A stretch of DNA of 36,153 nucleotides from Bryobacterales bacterium (GCA_003135055.1 PLDF01000142.1:1-36153), one strand, 5' to 3'; positions 1 through 7,769 are shown, numbered from the stretch's first letter. Notes: generated by a model not told the origin, from the sequence alone. Translations and numbers: made by a program.

Positions 1-266
1 TGCGCGCCGGTGTGCAGCAGGTCTTCGCGCTTGAGCCAGAGGCGCGCGCCGCCAATCTTTTCGGATAGCCGCTTGGCGAAATAGAGCGGCGTCGGGCGTC
101 CGGCGTAGTTGTGCAGCAGGCCGGCCAGTTCGGCCTGGAACGCAGCGTCTTCGCGCGCTTCCAGATAGGCCGTCTCCAACTCCTCCACCGGCGCCATCAA
201 CACTTCCGGCACGAACCTGCCGCCGTATGGTCCGAAGTGCCCGCCCGCATCGGGTTGCGGCGTCAT
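1..266 (-). CDS. trpB: Tryptophan synthase beta chain, N-terminal part (runs off the window)
   Basis: TrpB joins indole, passed from the alpha subunit, to L-serine using pyridoxal phosphate; this is the last step of tryptophan synthesis in the cytoplasm. The 88 visible codons begin [20 protein letters not shown] and later contain [17 protein letters not shown] and [11 protein letters not shown]. These are the conserved N-terminal blocks of the family. The window ends just before the expected lysine that binds the cofactor (GAHK motif), so the catalytic residue cannot be checked. The ATG shares four bases (ATGA) with the stop of trpF, which indicates translational coupling in one operon. The family assignment is secure; completeness is unknown. 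Confidence 0.93.
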   Translation of the reverse strand, partial: MTPQPDAGGHFGPYGGRFVPEVLMAPVEELETAYLEAREDAAFQAELAGLLHNYAGRPTPLYFAKRLSEKIGGARLWLKREDLLHTGA

Positions 267-898
267 GATTGCAGCGCCTTTCGGGCTGCTTCGAGCGCCC
301 TTCGGGCTGTGCGAACGAATTCCAGCATTTTCTTGTGGTCCTTTTTTCCCGGCGCGCTTTCGATGCGCGAGCAGGCGTCTACGCCCCACGGTCTCGCGAT
401 GGCAACGGCTTCGGCAACGTTGGAGCCATCCAGGCCGCCGGCTAGGATTATCCTGCGGAAGACAGGCCAGGAGGCCTGTCTCACTGATTCCCAGTCGAAG
501 CTCATGCCCGCGCCACCGTAGAACTCGCCCGCAGGTCCATCGAGCAGCAGCGCTTCGGCGGGAGAATCGGCGAAGGCGGCGAAACTGAATCCGGCGCTCA
601 TGCGCGCCGCCTTCCACACGGCTACAGCCGCGGGGTAGTCATCCACCGCCTCTTCGCCGTGCAATTGCGCTACGTCAAGCCCGGCAATTCGCGCGATCTC
701 TTCCACGTTCGCCCGCGTTTCATTGACGAACACGCCCACGCGCCGAACGCCGCTCGCCGTGGGAATTTCGGCCGCTCGCTGGGGAGCGATGTAGCGCGGG
801 CTGGGCGCATAGAAATTGAAACCGATAGCGTTGGCGCCATCCGCGATGGCCGCCGCCGCATCTTCCGCGTTGGTGATGCCGCAAACTTTCACGATCAT
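263..898 (-). CDS. trpF: Phosphoribosylanthranilate isomerase
   Basis: TrpF performs the Amadori rearrangement of phosphoribosylanthranilate to CdRP, the third step from chorismate to tryptophan. The 211-residue length is normal for the single-domain beta/alpha barrel. Visible motifs are KVCGITN with the catalytic Cys6, QLHGEE near residue 79, LLLDGPAG with the catalytic Asp, IILAGGL near residue 150 and the phosphate-binding end [15 protein letters not shown]. Both ends overlap a neighbour by ATGA (trpC upstream, trpB downstream). The odd feature is a perfect 8-bp inverted repeat with a 4-nt loop inside the coding sequence. It encodes roughly VRQASWPVF just before the AGGL strand and looks like a palindromic repeat tolerated in frame. 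Confidence 0.93.
   Translation of the reverse strand: MIVKVCGITNAEDAAAAIADGANAIGFNFYAPSPRYIAPQRAAEIPTASGVRRVGVFVNETRANVEEIARIAGLDVAQLHGEEAVDDYPAAVAVWKAARMSAGFSFAAFADSPAEALLLDGPAGEFYGGAGMSFDWESVRQASWPVFRRIILAGGLDGSNVAEAVAIARPWGVDACSRIESAPGKKDHKKMLEFVRTARRALEAARKALQS
461..480. repeat. In-frame palindromic repeat inside trpF
   Basis: The arms GACAGGCC and GGCCTGTC are perfect and flank a 4-nt loop (AGGA on the plus strand). The core resembles other GACAG-type palindromes in this window, notably the one just after the methyltransferase near 33.17 kb. It lies in the loop before the seventh strand of the TrpF barrel and keeps the frame open. Membership of a dispersed family is inferred from resemblance only. 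Confidence 0.5.
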
Positions 899-1686
899 GC
901 CGCCACCAGCTTCCGCAGCGCGCCCGCGGGATCGCCCGATTTCATCAAGTGCTCGCCCACCAGGAATGCGGAGTAGCCGGCGGCGCGCAACGTGGCGATA
1001 TCCTGCGCGTCGCGGATGCCGCTCTCACTGATGCTTAGCGCGCCGGTGGGAATGTGTTCCGCGAGGCGTAGCGAAGTTTCCAGGGTCACTTCGAAGGTGG
1101 CGAGATCGCGATTGTTCACGCCGATGATGTCGCTGCCCGCGGCAATGGCGGATGCGAGCTCGCGGCGGTTGTGGACTTCCACCAGCGCGGCCATTTTGTA
1201 TTGCGCCGCAGCTTCGCGAAAATCGCGAATCTCGCGCTCGGTGAGGATTGCGGCGATCAGCAGAATCGCATCGGCGCCATGGGCGGCGGCTTCGACGATT
1301 TGTTGGCGCGCGATGGTAAAATCCTTACGCAAAACGGGTAGCGAGACCGCGGCGCGGGCGTTCTCAAGGTCGCGCAGGCTGCCTTGAAAGAAAGCCTCGT
1401 CCGTGAGCACGGAGACTGCCGCGGCGCCGCCTTGTTCATAGGCTGCGGCGTTCTTTGCCGGATCGAAGTCGCCGGCGAGTATGCCCTTGCTCGGCGAGGC
1501 CTTCTTTACTTCCGCAACGATGGCCGGCGCATGCGTCAGAAGGGACGCGCGAAAGTCGCGGCGGGTCGCGACCAGGCGCTCCGCTTCGCGCTCCCAACGG
1601 TCGGCGGGGGCTGCGTGGTCGCGCAGCAATTCCTCGCGCTTTTTGGCGACAATTCGGGCCAGGATGTCCGGAACGGTATCGATCAA
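895..1686 (-). CDS. trpC: Indole-3-glycerol phosphate synthase
   Basis: TrpC closes the indole ring by decarboxylating CdRP. The protein of 263 residues is a full-length barrel carrying EVKKASPSKG (catalytic Lys region, near residue 60), VLRKDF near 119, ALVEVHNRREL near 167, IGVNNRDL near 189 and SISESGI near 218. The only possible start in this frame is TTG, since no ATG lies upstream before the frame closes. AAGG seven bases upstream serves as a ribosome binding site. It heads the visible operon trpC-trpF-trpB; trpD and earlier genes are not adjacent here, because the upstream neighbour is a toxin-antitoxin pair. Confidence 0.94.
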   Translation of the reverse strand: MIDTVPDILARIVAKKREELLRDHAAPADRWEREAERLVATRRDFRASLLTHAPAIVAEVKKASPSKGILAGDFDPAKNAAAYEQGGAAAVSVLTDEAFFQGSLRDLENARAAVSLPVLRKDFTIARQQIVEAAAHGADAILLIAAILTEREIRDFREAAAQYKMAALVEVHNRRELASAIAAGSDIIGVNNRDLATFEVTLETSLRLAEHIPTGALSISESGIRDAQDIATLRAAGYSAFLVGEHLMKSGDPAGALRKLVAA

Positions 1687-1729
1687 GGGTGTGCCTTTAT
1701 GGTAGCAAAGCGCATTCTTTTCGGTAGCG

Positions 1730-1748
1730 CCGGCGATCTTGTCGCCGG
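1730..1748 (-). terminator. Hairpin between vapC and trpC
   Basis: The arms CCGGCGA and TCGCCGG are perfectly complementary around a 5-nt loop, 11 bases past the vapC stop. No clear T-tract follows on the minus strand, so it is at best a weak or factor-dependent terminator. It could equally be a palindromic repeat. Confidence 0.3.
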
Positions 1749-1758
1749 TGGTTTTCCC

Positions 1759-2175
1759 TTAAGGAACAACCGCAAAGCCGCATGCGCTGGCGGCTATTCC
1801 GAGCGGGCGGTCGTGCGTCAGAATAATCACTGGTTCCTGCGTTTGGCCAGCCCAACCGATGGCGGTTGCCAAGTGAATCGCATCCAATGTCTTTACCAGC
1901 GTCGGGAAAGGCTCGGCGGCCCGCTGCATAATGCCGTTTGAAATGGGGATCAAGTCTATAGAATCGCGGACTAGATTCCACTCATTTACGCGCCGGGCGA
2001 ACGACGAGGCGGACAGTACATGCTCGGTATGGTAACGCTGCAGAGTCCGCCGTACCTCAACATCCACGAGTTGGCTGGAAAAGAGCCGCCACTGCCTCAA
2101 ATCCGGAATTGCGTCGCTTTGCGGCAGTAGAATGCGCAATACCACGGAAGAATCTATGTACGCGAAAAAATCCAT
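1759..2175 (-). CDS. vapC: PIN-domain ribonuclease toxin (VapC type)
   Basis: VapC toxins are magnesium-dependent endoribonucleases that cut RNA (often tRNA) unless bound by the partner antitoxin. The protein has 138 residues, normal for the family. It shows the spaced PIN acidic residues: Asp8 in FAYIDSSVVLRILL, Glu40 in LVDVEVRRTL, Asp97 in TLDAIHLATA and an acidic pair in ILTHDRPL near residue 120. Its start overlaps the upstream antitoxin by 22 bases, the usual antitoxin-first order. All key acidic positions are present, so I expect an active toxin. It is unrelated in detail to the broken PIN gene 650 bp upstream. Confidence 0.85.
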   Translation of the reverse strand: MDFFAYIDSSVVLRILLPQSDAIPDLRQWRLFSSQLVDVEVRRTLQRYHTEHVLSASSFARRVNEWNLVRDSIDLIPISNGIMQRAAEPFPTLVKTLDAIHLATAIGWAGQTQEPVIILTHDRPLGIAASACGFAVVP

Positions 2176-2453
2176 TCGTCAGAGTGGTCCGCTCTCTCCT
2201 CGTCTAAAATTCGCTGGAACGTTTCTGGTGGAATAGGCGGCTCGGGAGGCCGGGCATCTAACATCCGCTGCACTTCCGCCACGGAGCGCGTGGCCCGCCG
2301 GATCTCGCCGATCATCCGCGGCTGTTCAATCGGAACCAGCTTTGCCACGGGTGTTTGCCGGTCTTTGATGATAATCTCCCCGCCCCTTTGCGCGGCCCGG
2401 ACGTATTCGCTCAAGTGGGCTTTGAGTTCGGCGATACCGATGTTGGACCTCAT
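2154..2453 (-). CDS. vapB: Antitoxin of the Phd/VapB type
   Basis: This 99-residue protein is expected to bind and neutralise the downstream PIN toxin and to repress their shared promoter. I start it at the ATG giving MRSNIGIAELKAHLSEYVRA, because this is the standard N-terminus of Phd/YefM-type antitoxins; a longer reading to 2525 adds 24 residues with no family similarity. The DNA-binding half continues GGEIIIKDRQTPVAKLVPIE. The C-terminal half, rich in Pro and Glu and ending DEWIFSRT, is the likely toxin-binding tail. There is no Shine-Dalgarno sequence, and the promoter spacing suggests a leaderless or nearly leaderless mRNA. Confidence 0.8.
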   Translation of the reverse strand: MRSNIGIAELKAHLSEYVRAAQRGGEIIIKDRQTPVAKLVPIEQPRMIGEIRRATRSVAEVQRMLDARPPEPPIPPETFQRILDEERADHSDEWIFSRT

Positions 2454-2459
2454 GACTAG

Positions 2460-2488
2460 ATGTGACCATATCAGGGCGCGGATGTCAA
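2460..2488 (-). promoter_or_regulatory. Putative promoter of vapBC
   Basis: A perfect -35 hexamer TTGACA is followed after 17 bases by TCACAT, a weak -10 with three of six consensus bases. Transcription would begin at or next to the A of the antitoxin ATG, matching the missing ribosome binding site. The -35 match and spacing are seen; activity is inferred. Confidence 0.35.
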
Positions 2489-2829
2489 GGGCACGGGCCA
2501 CCCTACTCGCCATGGATTGCGGCATGCTGCCAAAGAAGTGCCCCAGCCCATCGCCGGCTCCAGTCTCCGCGCACCCTTAATTTCGCCGAGCCCCGTAACC
2601 CGATCAGAACGGACTGAGGCAAGATGCCAGGAAGATCAACCAAGGCAGTTGTCCGGCTCCCTCTTGTAATTTGCCAGGCATCTTGCTGAGAGGCCACAGC
2701 GCGGTTCGGCGGGGAATACTGAAGGCAGCCGCAGGCCGGCGCCGGGGATTGACTCGGCTCACGGCAGGGGCTTGGAAAATTCGCCAGCACTTCGCGCCGC
2801 AGAGAAACACGGGCGGCCGCTTTACGGGG
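2489..2829. other. Intergenic stretch between the two toxin-antitoxin modules
   Basis: No reading frame here resembles a known protein. The one clear structure is a long imperfect inverted repeat, listed separately. The sequence between the repeat and the broken PIN gene has no feature I recognise. Confidence 0.4.
2619..2686. repeat. Long-armed inverted repeat
   Basis: GCAAGATGCCAGG on the left pairs with CCAGGCATCTTGC on the right, 12 of 13 positions, across a 42-nt interior. It would form a stem-loop downstream of the broken PIN toxin. It may act as a terminator or be a REP-like or miniature mobile element; no target-site duplication was identified. Confidence 0.4.
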
Positions 2830-3268
2830 TCAACACCACGAGTTCGGTAACACCTTGACCTTGAAGTCATCGCTGTTGAAAGCGTAAATCCGGTTGATCC
2901 CGTTGGCTTGCATGGTGGCGACGATTCGCAAATCGAATACGTTTGCGCCGGTGACGGGGTGACGCTGCAACAGTTGCATCCATCCCGCAACCGCGCGGAT
3001 CGGGGTCGGCAACACATGCAGGCCGGGAAGCGCCAGCATGGCCGAAATTATGCTCAATGCTTCCGTTGGAGAGGAAACCAGAACAACCCGGCGCGGGTTG
3101 GTGATGACCGAATAAAGCTCACACAGCATTTGTGACGTGACGTAAAGAATTACCGAAGGGTCGCTGGCTGCCGCCAGCAAAGCGCGTGAGGCCTGGCGCC
3201 TGGGGGGCGTCTACGTCCGCGGCATAGGCCAGAACGTTCGCATTGAGGACACCCGCCTCAACGGACAT
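2830..3268 (-). pseudogene. PIN-domain toxin, frameshifted (VapC-like)
   Basis: The N-terminus begins MSVEAGVLNANVLAYAADVD and then leaves frame. The rest continues in another frame as RALLAAASDPSVILYVTSQM, then ELYSVITNPRRV and ANVFDLRIVATM, the standard body of a PIN toxin. The two frames join if one base is removed from the run of six G (plus strand 3202-3207), so the lesion is a +1 homopolymer change: a real mutation or an assembly error. The position where PIN toxins carry their first catalytic Asp reads Asn (LNANV), a second sign of decay. It overlaps the preceding antitoxin gene by 11 bases, as in an intact module. Confidence 0.75.
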
Positions 3269-3467
3269 CGTCGTATGTCGCGCCGGTGAAGAGATCCCAT
3301 CACTCCGAGATGCAACCGTGCAACTTGGGGGCTGCGCCGCTGCCTGCGATGTGGGCCGCCGCTGCGCGTGCGCCGATGAGCCGGTTCAATAATGCATCCA
3401 CGGAAACAGACTGCCGCCGGGCCTCGTCATTAATGCGGGCTTCGGTTTCGCTGGAAATTTCGCTCAT
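3258..3467 (-). pseudogene. Antitoxin of the broken PIN module, interrupted by TGA
   Basis: The frame starts at an ATG with a good ribosome binding site (GAGGAG, seven bases upstream) and encodes MSEISSETEARINDEARRQS, then VSVDALLNRLIG. This resembles the helix of a VapB antitoxin. A TGA at 3300-3302 ends it after 55 codons. Beyond the TGA the same frame continues WDLFTGATYDDVR and stops 11 bases inside the toxin gene. YDDVR at the stop is a typical end for such antitoxins, so the full-length gene was probably 69 codons. The shortened product lacks the toxin-binding tail. Confidence 0.65.
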
Positions 3468-3516
3468 GGGCTTGCTCCTCTTTTCCGGCTACCGTGACGG
3501 CTCGTTTTACGCCGGT

Positions 3517-4626
3517 TCAGGCGCCAGTTGCGGAATCCTCGCCGCGCTCGGGTACGCGCAGCACGCCAGGCGAAAGAATACGCGCGCCCGCCCAACCGGA
3601 TTCGCTAAACCTCTCGGGCGCAACCGTGAACACCACCTGGTAACTGTTCTCATCGAGCGGCGCTTCGGGCGCGGTCGCGCTTTGCGGATAAACCAGCGCG
3701 AGGTACTTCAGGATGGTGTAAATGTCGCCGTCCTCCGGCTGGCGGAGCGCAATTCCGTTGGAACGGAAATGAATGGCCGCGCCTTGATTCGAAAGCCGCC
3801 ACGCCAGGAACGCGCAGCAATCCACTGCGTGCTCGAACCACGCGTCCAATTCCGGTGGCGCGCCGCGGTCGAGAAATACCTCCACCACCTGCTCCTGCTC
3901 GCGCGCGAATTCGCGAACCTGCAAGCTGCCGGCATGCGCCGACGCTTTCCAATCGACGTGCCGCGCGCTCTCGAACGCTTCGTAGGCGCGGATGCGGTAA
4001 AAGTCGCTGCCTAAACCGCGATAGTGGGTTTCGATTTCGCCCGCGATGCCGGCCAGGAGTTCCTCAAAGCCCGGCTGCGGGTCGATGGAGGGATACACTA
4101 CCGTCTCGCGCAGGAGCGTGACCCGCGCGGATTTTTCCAGAAATCCGAATGGAAACGACGTCGAAAACGCGAAGCTGTTCCGACGGTAGGGGCCGCGCCG
4201 CGGAAAGCGCACCTCGACGGTTTCTTCGACGGTGACGCCGGCCGCGATCAGCGGAAAGTATACGCCCGATTTCAGGGTTGGACTGGCCGGCTCGCGGATG
4301 CCTTCCACGCGAATGGAAAACGACGGCATCAGCCACTTCTGGTTGCGCACGTACAGGCGCGCGGGAACGGTGCGGCTGGCGGCGACATGCTCGGGAACCA
4401 GGAAATCGAGTTCCAATGCGGCCAGGCACAGACGGCTGACGAAGCCCGAGACCAGCAGGGTGGCCATCATCGCGGCCACGATGAGGAACAGCAGATTGTT
4501 ACCCGAGAAAACGGCGGCCGCGCCGACGACCATGATTGCCGCCGTGAACAGCACGCCGCCGCGCGTGATCTTGTATCGGATGCGGCGCGTCAGCAGGTGG
4601 CGAATCTGTTCCCAAAGTTTTCGCAT
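3517..4626 (-). CDS. DUF58 domain membrane-anchored protein
   Basis: DUF58 proteins usually sit beside a MoxR ATPase and von Willebrand factor A proteins and are thought to help assemble surface or metalloprotein complexes. The protein has 369 residues. Two hydrophobic segments lie near residues 25-42 (GGVLFTAAIMVVGAAAVF) and 45-70, followed by a large extracytoplasmic or cytoplasmic body. The DUF58 signature is FYRIRAYEAFESARHVDWKA near residues 212-231, then a VWA-like region with VVEVFLDRG. No MoxR or VWA gene is nearby. Two truncated copies of this gene's 5' end lie upstream in the same orientation. A 23-30 base block just before the ATG, centred on the ATGATAGC motif of the plus strand, is shared by all three copies. 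Confidence 0.85.
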   Translation of the reverse strand: MRKLWEQIRHLLTRRIRYKITRGGVLFTAAIMVVGAAAVFSGNNLLFLIVAAMMATLLVSGFVSRLCLAALELDFLVPEHVAASRTVPARLYVRNQKWLMPSFSIRVEGIREPASPTLKSGVYFPLIAAGVTVEETVEVRFPRRGPYRRNSFAFSTSFPFGFLEKSARVTLLRETVVYPSIDPQPGFEELLAGIAGEIETHYRGLGSDFYRIRAYEAFESARHVDWKASAHAGSLQVREFAREQEQVVEVFLDRGAPPELDAWFEHAVDCCAFLAWRLSNQGAAIHFRSNGIALRQPEDGDIYTILKYLALVYPQSATAPEAPLDENSYQVVFTVAPERFSESGWAGARILSPGVLRVPERGEDSATGA

Positions 4627-5203
4627 GGCCCGGCTCTTCAGATTCGATGATAGCGGTTGGCGGGCTTTGGCGATAGCAATTCAACAAGAAGGTGAGAAGA
4701 CATGGCGCGGGTTTGCTCTGTTTATGCAAAGTCGGATAAGTGGGAATCGAGAGTGTCCTCATCGCGGAAGAACCCATAACGGAACGAACATACTAAACCT
4801 AAGCGTGGGGCACCTCGAACGGGTTTGTTCCGAGGGGGATTGGAAATCTTAGCGCTGGCGCAAACCGGGACTGTAGAGGCTTTGGCGGGTTTCGGGACCA
4901 GGATAACCTGGGGAAGAGGATGATGTTAATGGCCGCGAATTGGAGGAAAGTAGTTTGGCAGCGTGATTGCCTTCAGCTTTCAGAGTATCGATCAGAAATA
5001 CCCGAAAATGTCTTTGGAGGCAGTAGGAGAACGTCCTAGTTCTCTGGCTCTGCGGCTCGTGGCTTTGGCGAAGTAAGAACGGTTGAGCCGGGGATCTATG
5101 ACCGGCCGAAGGCAGACAATCCTGGGCCGATAAGGGCGAATCTCGTTTCTCGTATGGGTAAGCGAGCTGGGCTATTGAAAATGTAAGGGAGAACGAAAGC
5201 GAT
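4627..5203. other. Intergenic stretch between the DUF58 gene and the first cassette
   Basis: The first 50 bases are the conserved upstream block shared with the other DUF58 5' ends. The rest has lower G+C than the surroundings and no recognisable protein. One plus-strand frame (4923-5186) begins ATG with GAGG just upstream and would be open over 88 codons but for a TAG at codon 39. It might be a relic, but I see no family resemblance. Confidence 0.35.
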
Positions 5204-5431
5204 ATGAGAATGCGGAAAATACACACTGTTAAAGCAAATCTCCAAATCTTTAACCTGTCGAAGGCAGGAACGTCGTTGGAACTCGAAGTCTTCGCACAAC
5301 CGAGCCGCACGATACGCCAGAAGATCGCTACTGTGATTATTGGCCGAGGGTCGCTGACTTTGAAGAAAGGCAAGGGAAGGAAGGGACGCCGGATTACTTG
5401 GTCTCGTCTTGCCGAGATGATGGAGCAGTGA
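5204..5431 (+). CDS. Small basic protein of unknown function
   Basis: The 75-residue product begins MRMRKIHTVKANLQIFNLSK and ends TLKKGKGRKGRRITWSRLAE before MMEQ. The pattern IGRGSLTLKK...RITWSRLAEMME resembles small bacterial hypothetical proteins with a G-[RK]-GS...W-x-x-[FL]-A-x-[LM] ending, recalled from memory and not assignable to a named family. It has no membrane segment and ends in a strongly basic stretch. AAGGGAG lies 12 bases before the ATG, a little far. An alternative ATG is two codons in. Nine bases separate it from the secreted protein gene, so the two are probably co-transcribed as one accessory cassette. Confidence 0.45.
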   Translation: MRMRKIHTVKANLQIFNLSKAGTSLELEVFAQPSRTIRQKIATVIIGRGSLTLKKGKGRKGRRITWSRLAEMMEQ

Positions 5432-5439
5432 GACAAAGG

Positions 5440-6567
5440 ATGAAACCCAGGATGATCCTGGCTATGATACTGCTCGTTGGTTTGGCCGGTTTTGGACAGG
5501 AGCCTCAAACCCCAATTCCGGACCTCAACTCGCTTGTCGGCAAACAAGTTACGGTTCAGCGCGTGCGCCTTTGCCAGCCTGGAACCTATTCCGCTGTACG
5601 TTCGTATGCGGGAAAACAAGCGACAGTGGTTTCTGCGAAGCCTTCCAAGATAACCCTGCCGTCACAAGACGTGATGGAAAAGTGGCCAAAGCAATCCCGC
5701 ACCCTGGTAGAGGATCAGCGAAACGCGGCCACCATATTGGTCCAGTTCGAAGATGGAACACAACTCGACACTTGTGCGCCCGTTCCCGCAACTAGGATAT
5801 CCGAGTACTTTGAGCTAAAGCCCGGCGAGAGTCTGCAAACTCTTCAACCCGTGCTACAGCGATCTACGGACCTTCCCGTAACGTCCGCCCCCGTTGCGCC
5901 CAAGCCCCTAGCGCCGGCCGCCGATGCACCCTCGGATCCCGTAATGTCGGCTCCCATAGCGCCCACGCCCCTCGCGCCAGCGCCTGATTTACTTTCGGAC
6001 GACGAAGTAAAGCTAGCCCTAAGTGGTAAGGGAAGAGACCATTGGGTATTCATCATGGACATGGGGCTCAACTTAATGGTCCCAGAAGGGAACCAAGTCC
6101 CCACGATCACTCTCTTCATGCCCGAGGCGGTTCTCGCGATCCGGGCTGAATCGGCTAAGAAGCAGTTTACTCGATACGAACCGGACGAAGACGTCAAGCG
6201 GCGATCACTGATGATCGTGGCGGAGGGCGCTGCGGGTAAAACCATTGCCGAGGGCTGCACGTCAATCACGCGTATCGTCCTGCTCTCCGATCCTTCCGGT
6301 GGCGTTGTGCAGGAGGCTTACCTATCAGAGCCCTTGGCGGAAACATGGCAGAACAGTTTCGGTGCTACGAATCACTGCCAATCCCTTCGGGCCGAGTTTT
6401 CGCTAGCCGATGTTTACAAGGTCAGAGCCGCTGCTCCGAATGGTGAATTCCTCGTCGCCGTATTTTCGGGAAGCGTCAACACGAAAATGTACAAAATCAA
6501 AAAGAAACACCAATCCAAACTGGCGTTGGAGGGACCACCGAACGCGAAACAAAACGGCAAAAGGTGA
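5440..6567 (+). CDS. Secreted protein with Pro/Ala-rich linker, unknown function
   Basis: The product of about 375 residues starts MKPRMILAMILLVGLAGFGQ, a clear signal peptide with likely cleavage after GFG. Residues around 30-125 form one domain (VGKQVTVQRVRLC..., ending DTCAPVPATRISEYFELKPG). A linker follows with an internal duplication: VAPKPLAPA and IAPTPLAPA, each followed by a short acidic stretch. The C-terminal domain (SDDEVKLALSGKGRDHWVF onward) contains Cys residues that could pair. It ends with a lysine-rich tail. An earlier ATG at 5398 adds 14 residues that would spoil the signal peptide, so I reject it. I recognise no family. Its mixed codon use and lower G+C than the neighbours suggest acquisition. 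Confidence 0.65.
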   Translation: MKPRMILAMILLVGLAGFGQEPQTPIPDLNSLVGKQVTVQRVRLCQPGTYSAVRSYAGKQATVVSAKPSKITLPSQDVMEKWPKQSRTLVEDQRNAATILVQFEDGTQLDTCAPVPATRISEYFELKPGESLQTLQPVLQRSTDLPVTSAPVAPKPLAPAADAPSDPVMSAPIAPTPLAPAPDLLSDDEVKLALSGKGRDHWVFIMDMGLNLMVPEGNQVPTITLFMPEAVLAIRAESAKKQFTRYEPDEDVKRRSLMIVAEGAAGKTIAEGCTSITRIVLLSDPSGGVVQEAYLSEPLAETWQNSFGATNHCQSLRAEFSLADVYKVRAAAPNGEFLVAVFSGSVNTKMYKIKKKHQSKLALEGPPNAKQNGKR

Positions 6568-6598
6568 GCATAAACGGCTGACTCCGTTTTTATGGCCT

Positions 6599-6700
6599 AA
6601 CGACCATGATCGCCGCCGTAAACAGCACGCCGCCGCGCGTGATCTTGTAACGGATGCGGCGGGTTAGCAGGTGCCAAATCCGCTCCCAAAGTTTTCGCAT
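6599..6700 (-). pseudogene. Fragment: 5' end of the DUF58 gene (copy 2)
   Basis: Reading on the minus strand from an ATG gives MRKLWERIWHLLTRRIRYKI and then TRGGVLFTAAIMVV, matching the first 34 residues of the complete DUF58 protein with two changes. The match then stops and a TAA follows within a few codons. Roughly 9 of 99 bases differ from the complete gene. The shared upstream block (ATGATAGC and neighbours) is also present. It separates two unrelated cassettes and is far too short to make a functional protein. Confidence 0.85.
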
Positions 6701-6793
6701 GGCTGCCGGTTCAGGACGTGATGATAGCGAAGGCCGACTCTGGCGATGGCCGACGGATTGGATGCCTTGATTGATGGGCAGTGGGACGACATT

Positions 6794-7285
6794 TCACCGC
6801 ACGGCCATAATTCGTACTTGTTCTTTCCGAATCGATCTACAAAGGAGAATGCGAAATTTCAAACTGACCGTCCGGCTAGGTGGCCGGAAACCACCGGTCC
6901 CGGTCTGGTGGTCCGACCAAATCTCGCTGTGCGAATAATTCTCCTCTTCCGGCTCGTGTCGCATGAAGAATACATACGCAGGACCCTGAGGCTGGTCCAC
7001 TCTCGCCGGAATATCCGCTACCCTAAACCCGACCACTCCCAGGCCGTCATACGTTCCCGTCTCGGAAAATAGGGCGTCCTCAGGCTCGCTGAAACTTCCT
7101 CGATTGACGGATTGCCTCAATTGAGATCGGATGGCCTCAGGTAGCAACTGCCCCTGAATAAAGTGCTGACTCATGTACCTCAGGTAAAGCAACTCCGGAC
7201 CGGCAAAGTCCGGAACAGCTTCGCGGCCATGCCGGTACATTCTCTCCGGACGTTCACGCGGCGAGATGTACACGGATTTGCTCAA
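6794..7285 (-). CDS. Conserved protein of unknown function, third gene of the TIGR04255 operon
   Basis: The 163-residue soluble protein contains SVNRGSFSEPEDALF near residues 59-73, then GVVGFRVADIPARV and a distinctive HEPEEENYSHSEIW segment near residues 110-123. That spacing of conserved-looking blocks recalls small proteins found with TIGR04255 genes, but I cannot name a family. There are no signal or membrane segments. It overlaps the end of the gene before it by 32 bases, so it is the last gene of a tightly packed operon. The His, Glu and Ser of the NYSHSE motif may be catalytic or metal-binding; this is a guess. Confidence 0.65.
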   Translation of the reverse strand: MSKSVYISPRERPERMYRHGREAVPDFAGPELLYLRYMSQHFIQGQLLPEAIRSQLRQSVNRGSFSEPEDALFSETGTYDGLGVVGFRVADIPARVDQPQGPAYVFFMRHEPEEENYSHSEIWSDHQTGTGGFRPPSRTVSLKFRILLCRSIRKEQVRIMAVR

Positions 7286-7769
7286 TGGAGCGCAGTAATG
7301 GAACCTCTGTCAATTCAACGTCCCACACTCTCGGTTCACCTTGATCGGAATACGTTGCCGCGGCGATCTCGCCTGTGTTATAGATCTCGATCACGGCGCG
7401 GCTGCTGGCCTCAACAAAGGAAAGGGCAATGCCCCCCTCCACCGTTGGCGTCAACTGGGTTGGCACAAGCCAGGCTGTTTCCAGAAGATTAAGGATTCTG
7501 GTAGCTAGATCACGGGCAGCGGCATTCGGTGGTTCTGAACCATTGTTGTCCCATCCATGAGCTAGACGGGCTATGGCGCTGAGCCGCCGCCGGGCATTCG
7601 CGAAGCGCTCCTTGGTTCGCCAGAAGGTACTCTTGTAAGTCTCTTCGAGTGAAGTTTGTAGGCTGATCGAGTAGGCACTGGACGTCACCGCCTCATCATT
7701 ACTGACGAAGCGATAGATTCCGGCCGCCGGTCCATGGAACGTTTCAATTGGGGGTGAAGAGATCGGCAT
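7254..7769 (-). CDS. Conserved protein of unknown function, second gene of the TIGR04255 operon
   Basis: The 171-residue product has two parts. An N-terminal helical region ends in RRLSAIARLAHGWDNNGSEP, where LxxGWDxxGxxPP is the most conserved-looking motif. A C-terminal region (VEGGIALSFVEASSRAVIEI, then YNTGEIAA and EPRVWDVEL) looks like a small beta sheet. It starts five bases after the TIGR04255 stop and overlaps the third gene by 32 bases. Proteins with the GWDGxGA/P motif and a following EGGIxLxF block are common hypothetical proteins; no activity is known to me. Confidence 0.65.
   Translation of the reverse strand: MPISSPPIETFHGPAAGIYRFVSNDEAVTSSAYSISLQTSLEETYKSTFWRTKERFANARRRLSAIARLAHGWDNNGSEPPNAAARDLATRILNLLETAWLVPTQLTPTVEGGIALSFVEASSRAVIEIYNTGEIAAATYSDQGEPRVWDVELTEVPLLRSIEQIRVHLAA

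Noticed and set aside
1687..1758. A trp attenuator or T-box before trpC
   Set aside because: The 70-base gap has one hairpin but no leader peptide with tandem Trp codons and no T-box sequence; it may only separate vapC from trpC.
4923..5186. A plus-strand frame of 88 codons interrupted by one TAG
   Set aside because: The start has a reasonable binding site, but no family resemblance supports either a pseudogene or stop-codon recoding.
4849..5619. A 256-codon minus-strand frame in the first cassette
   Set aside because: It lies antisense to the start of the secreted protein gene with its signal peptide and shows no recognisable domain.
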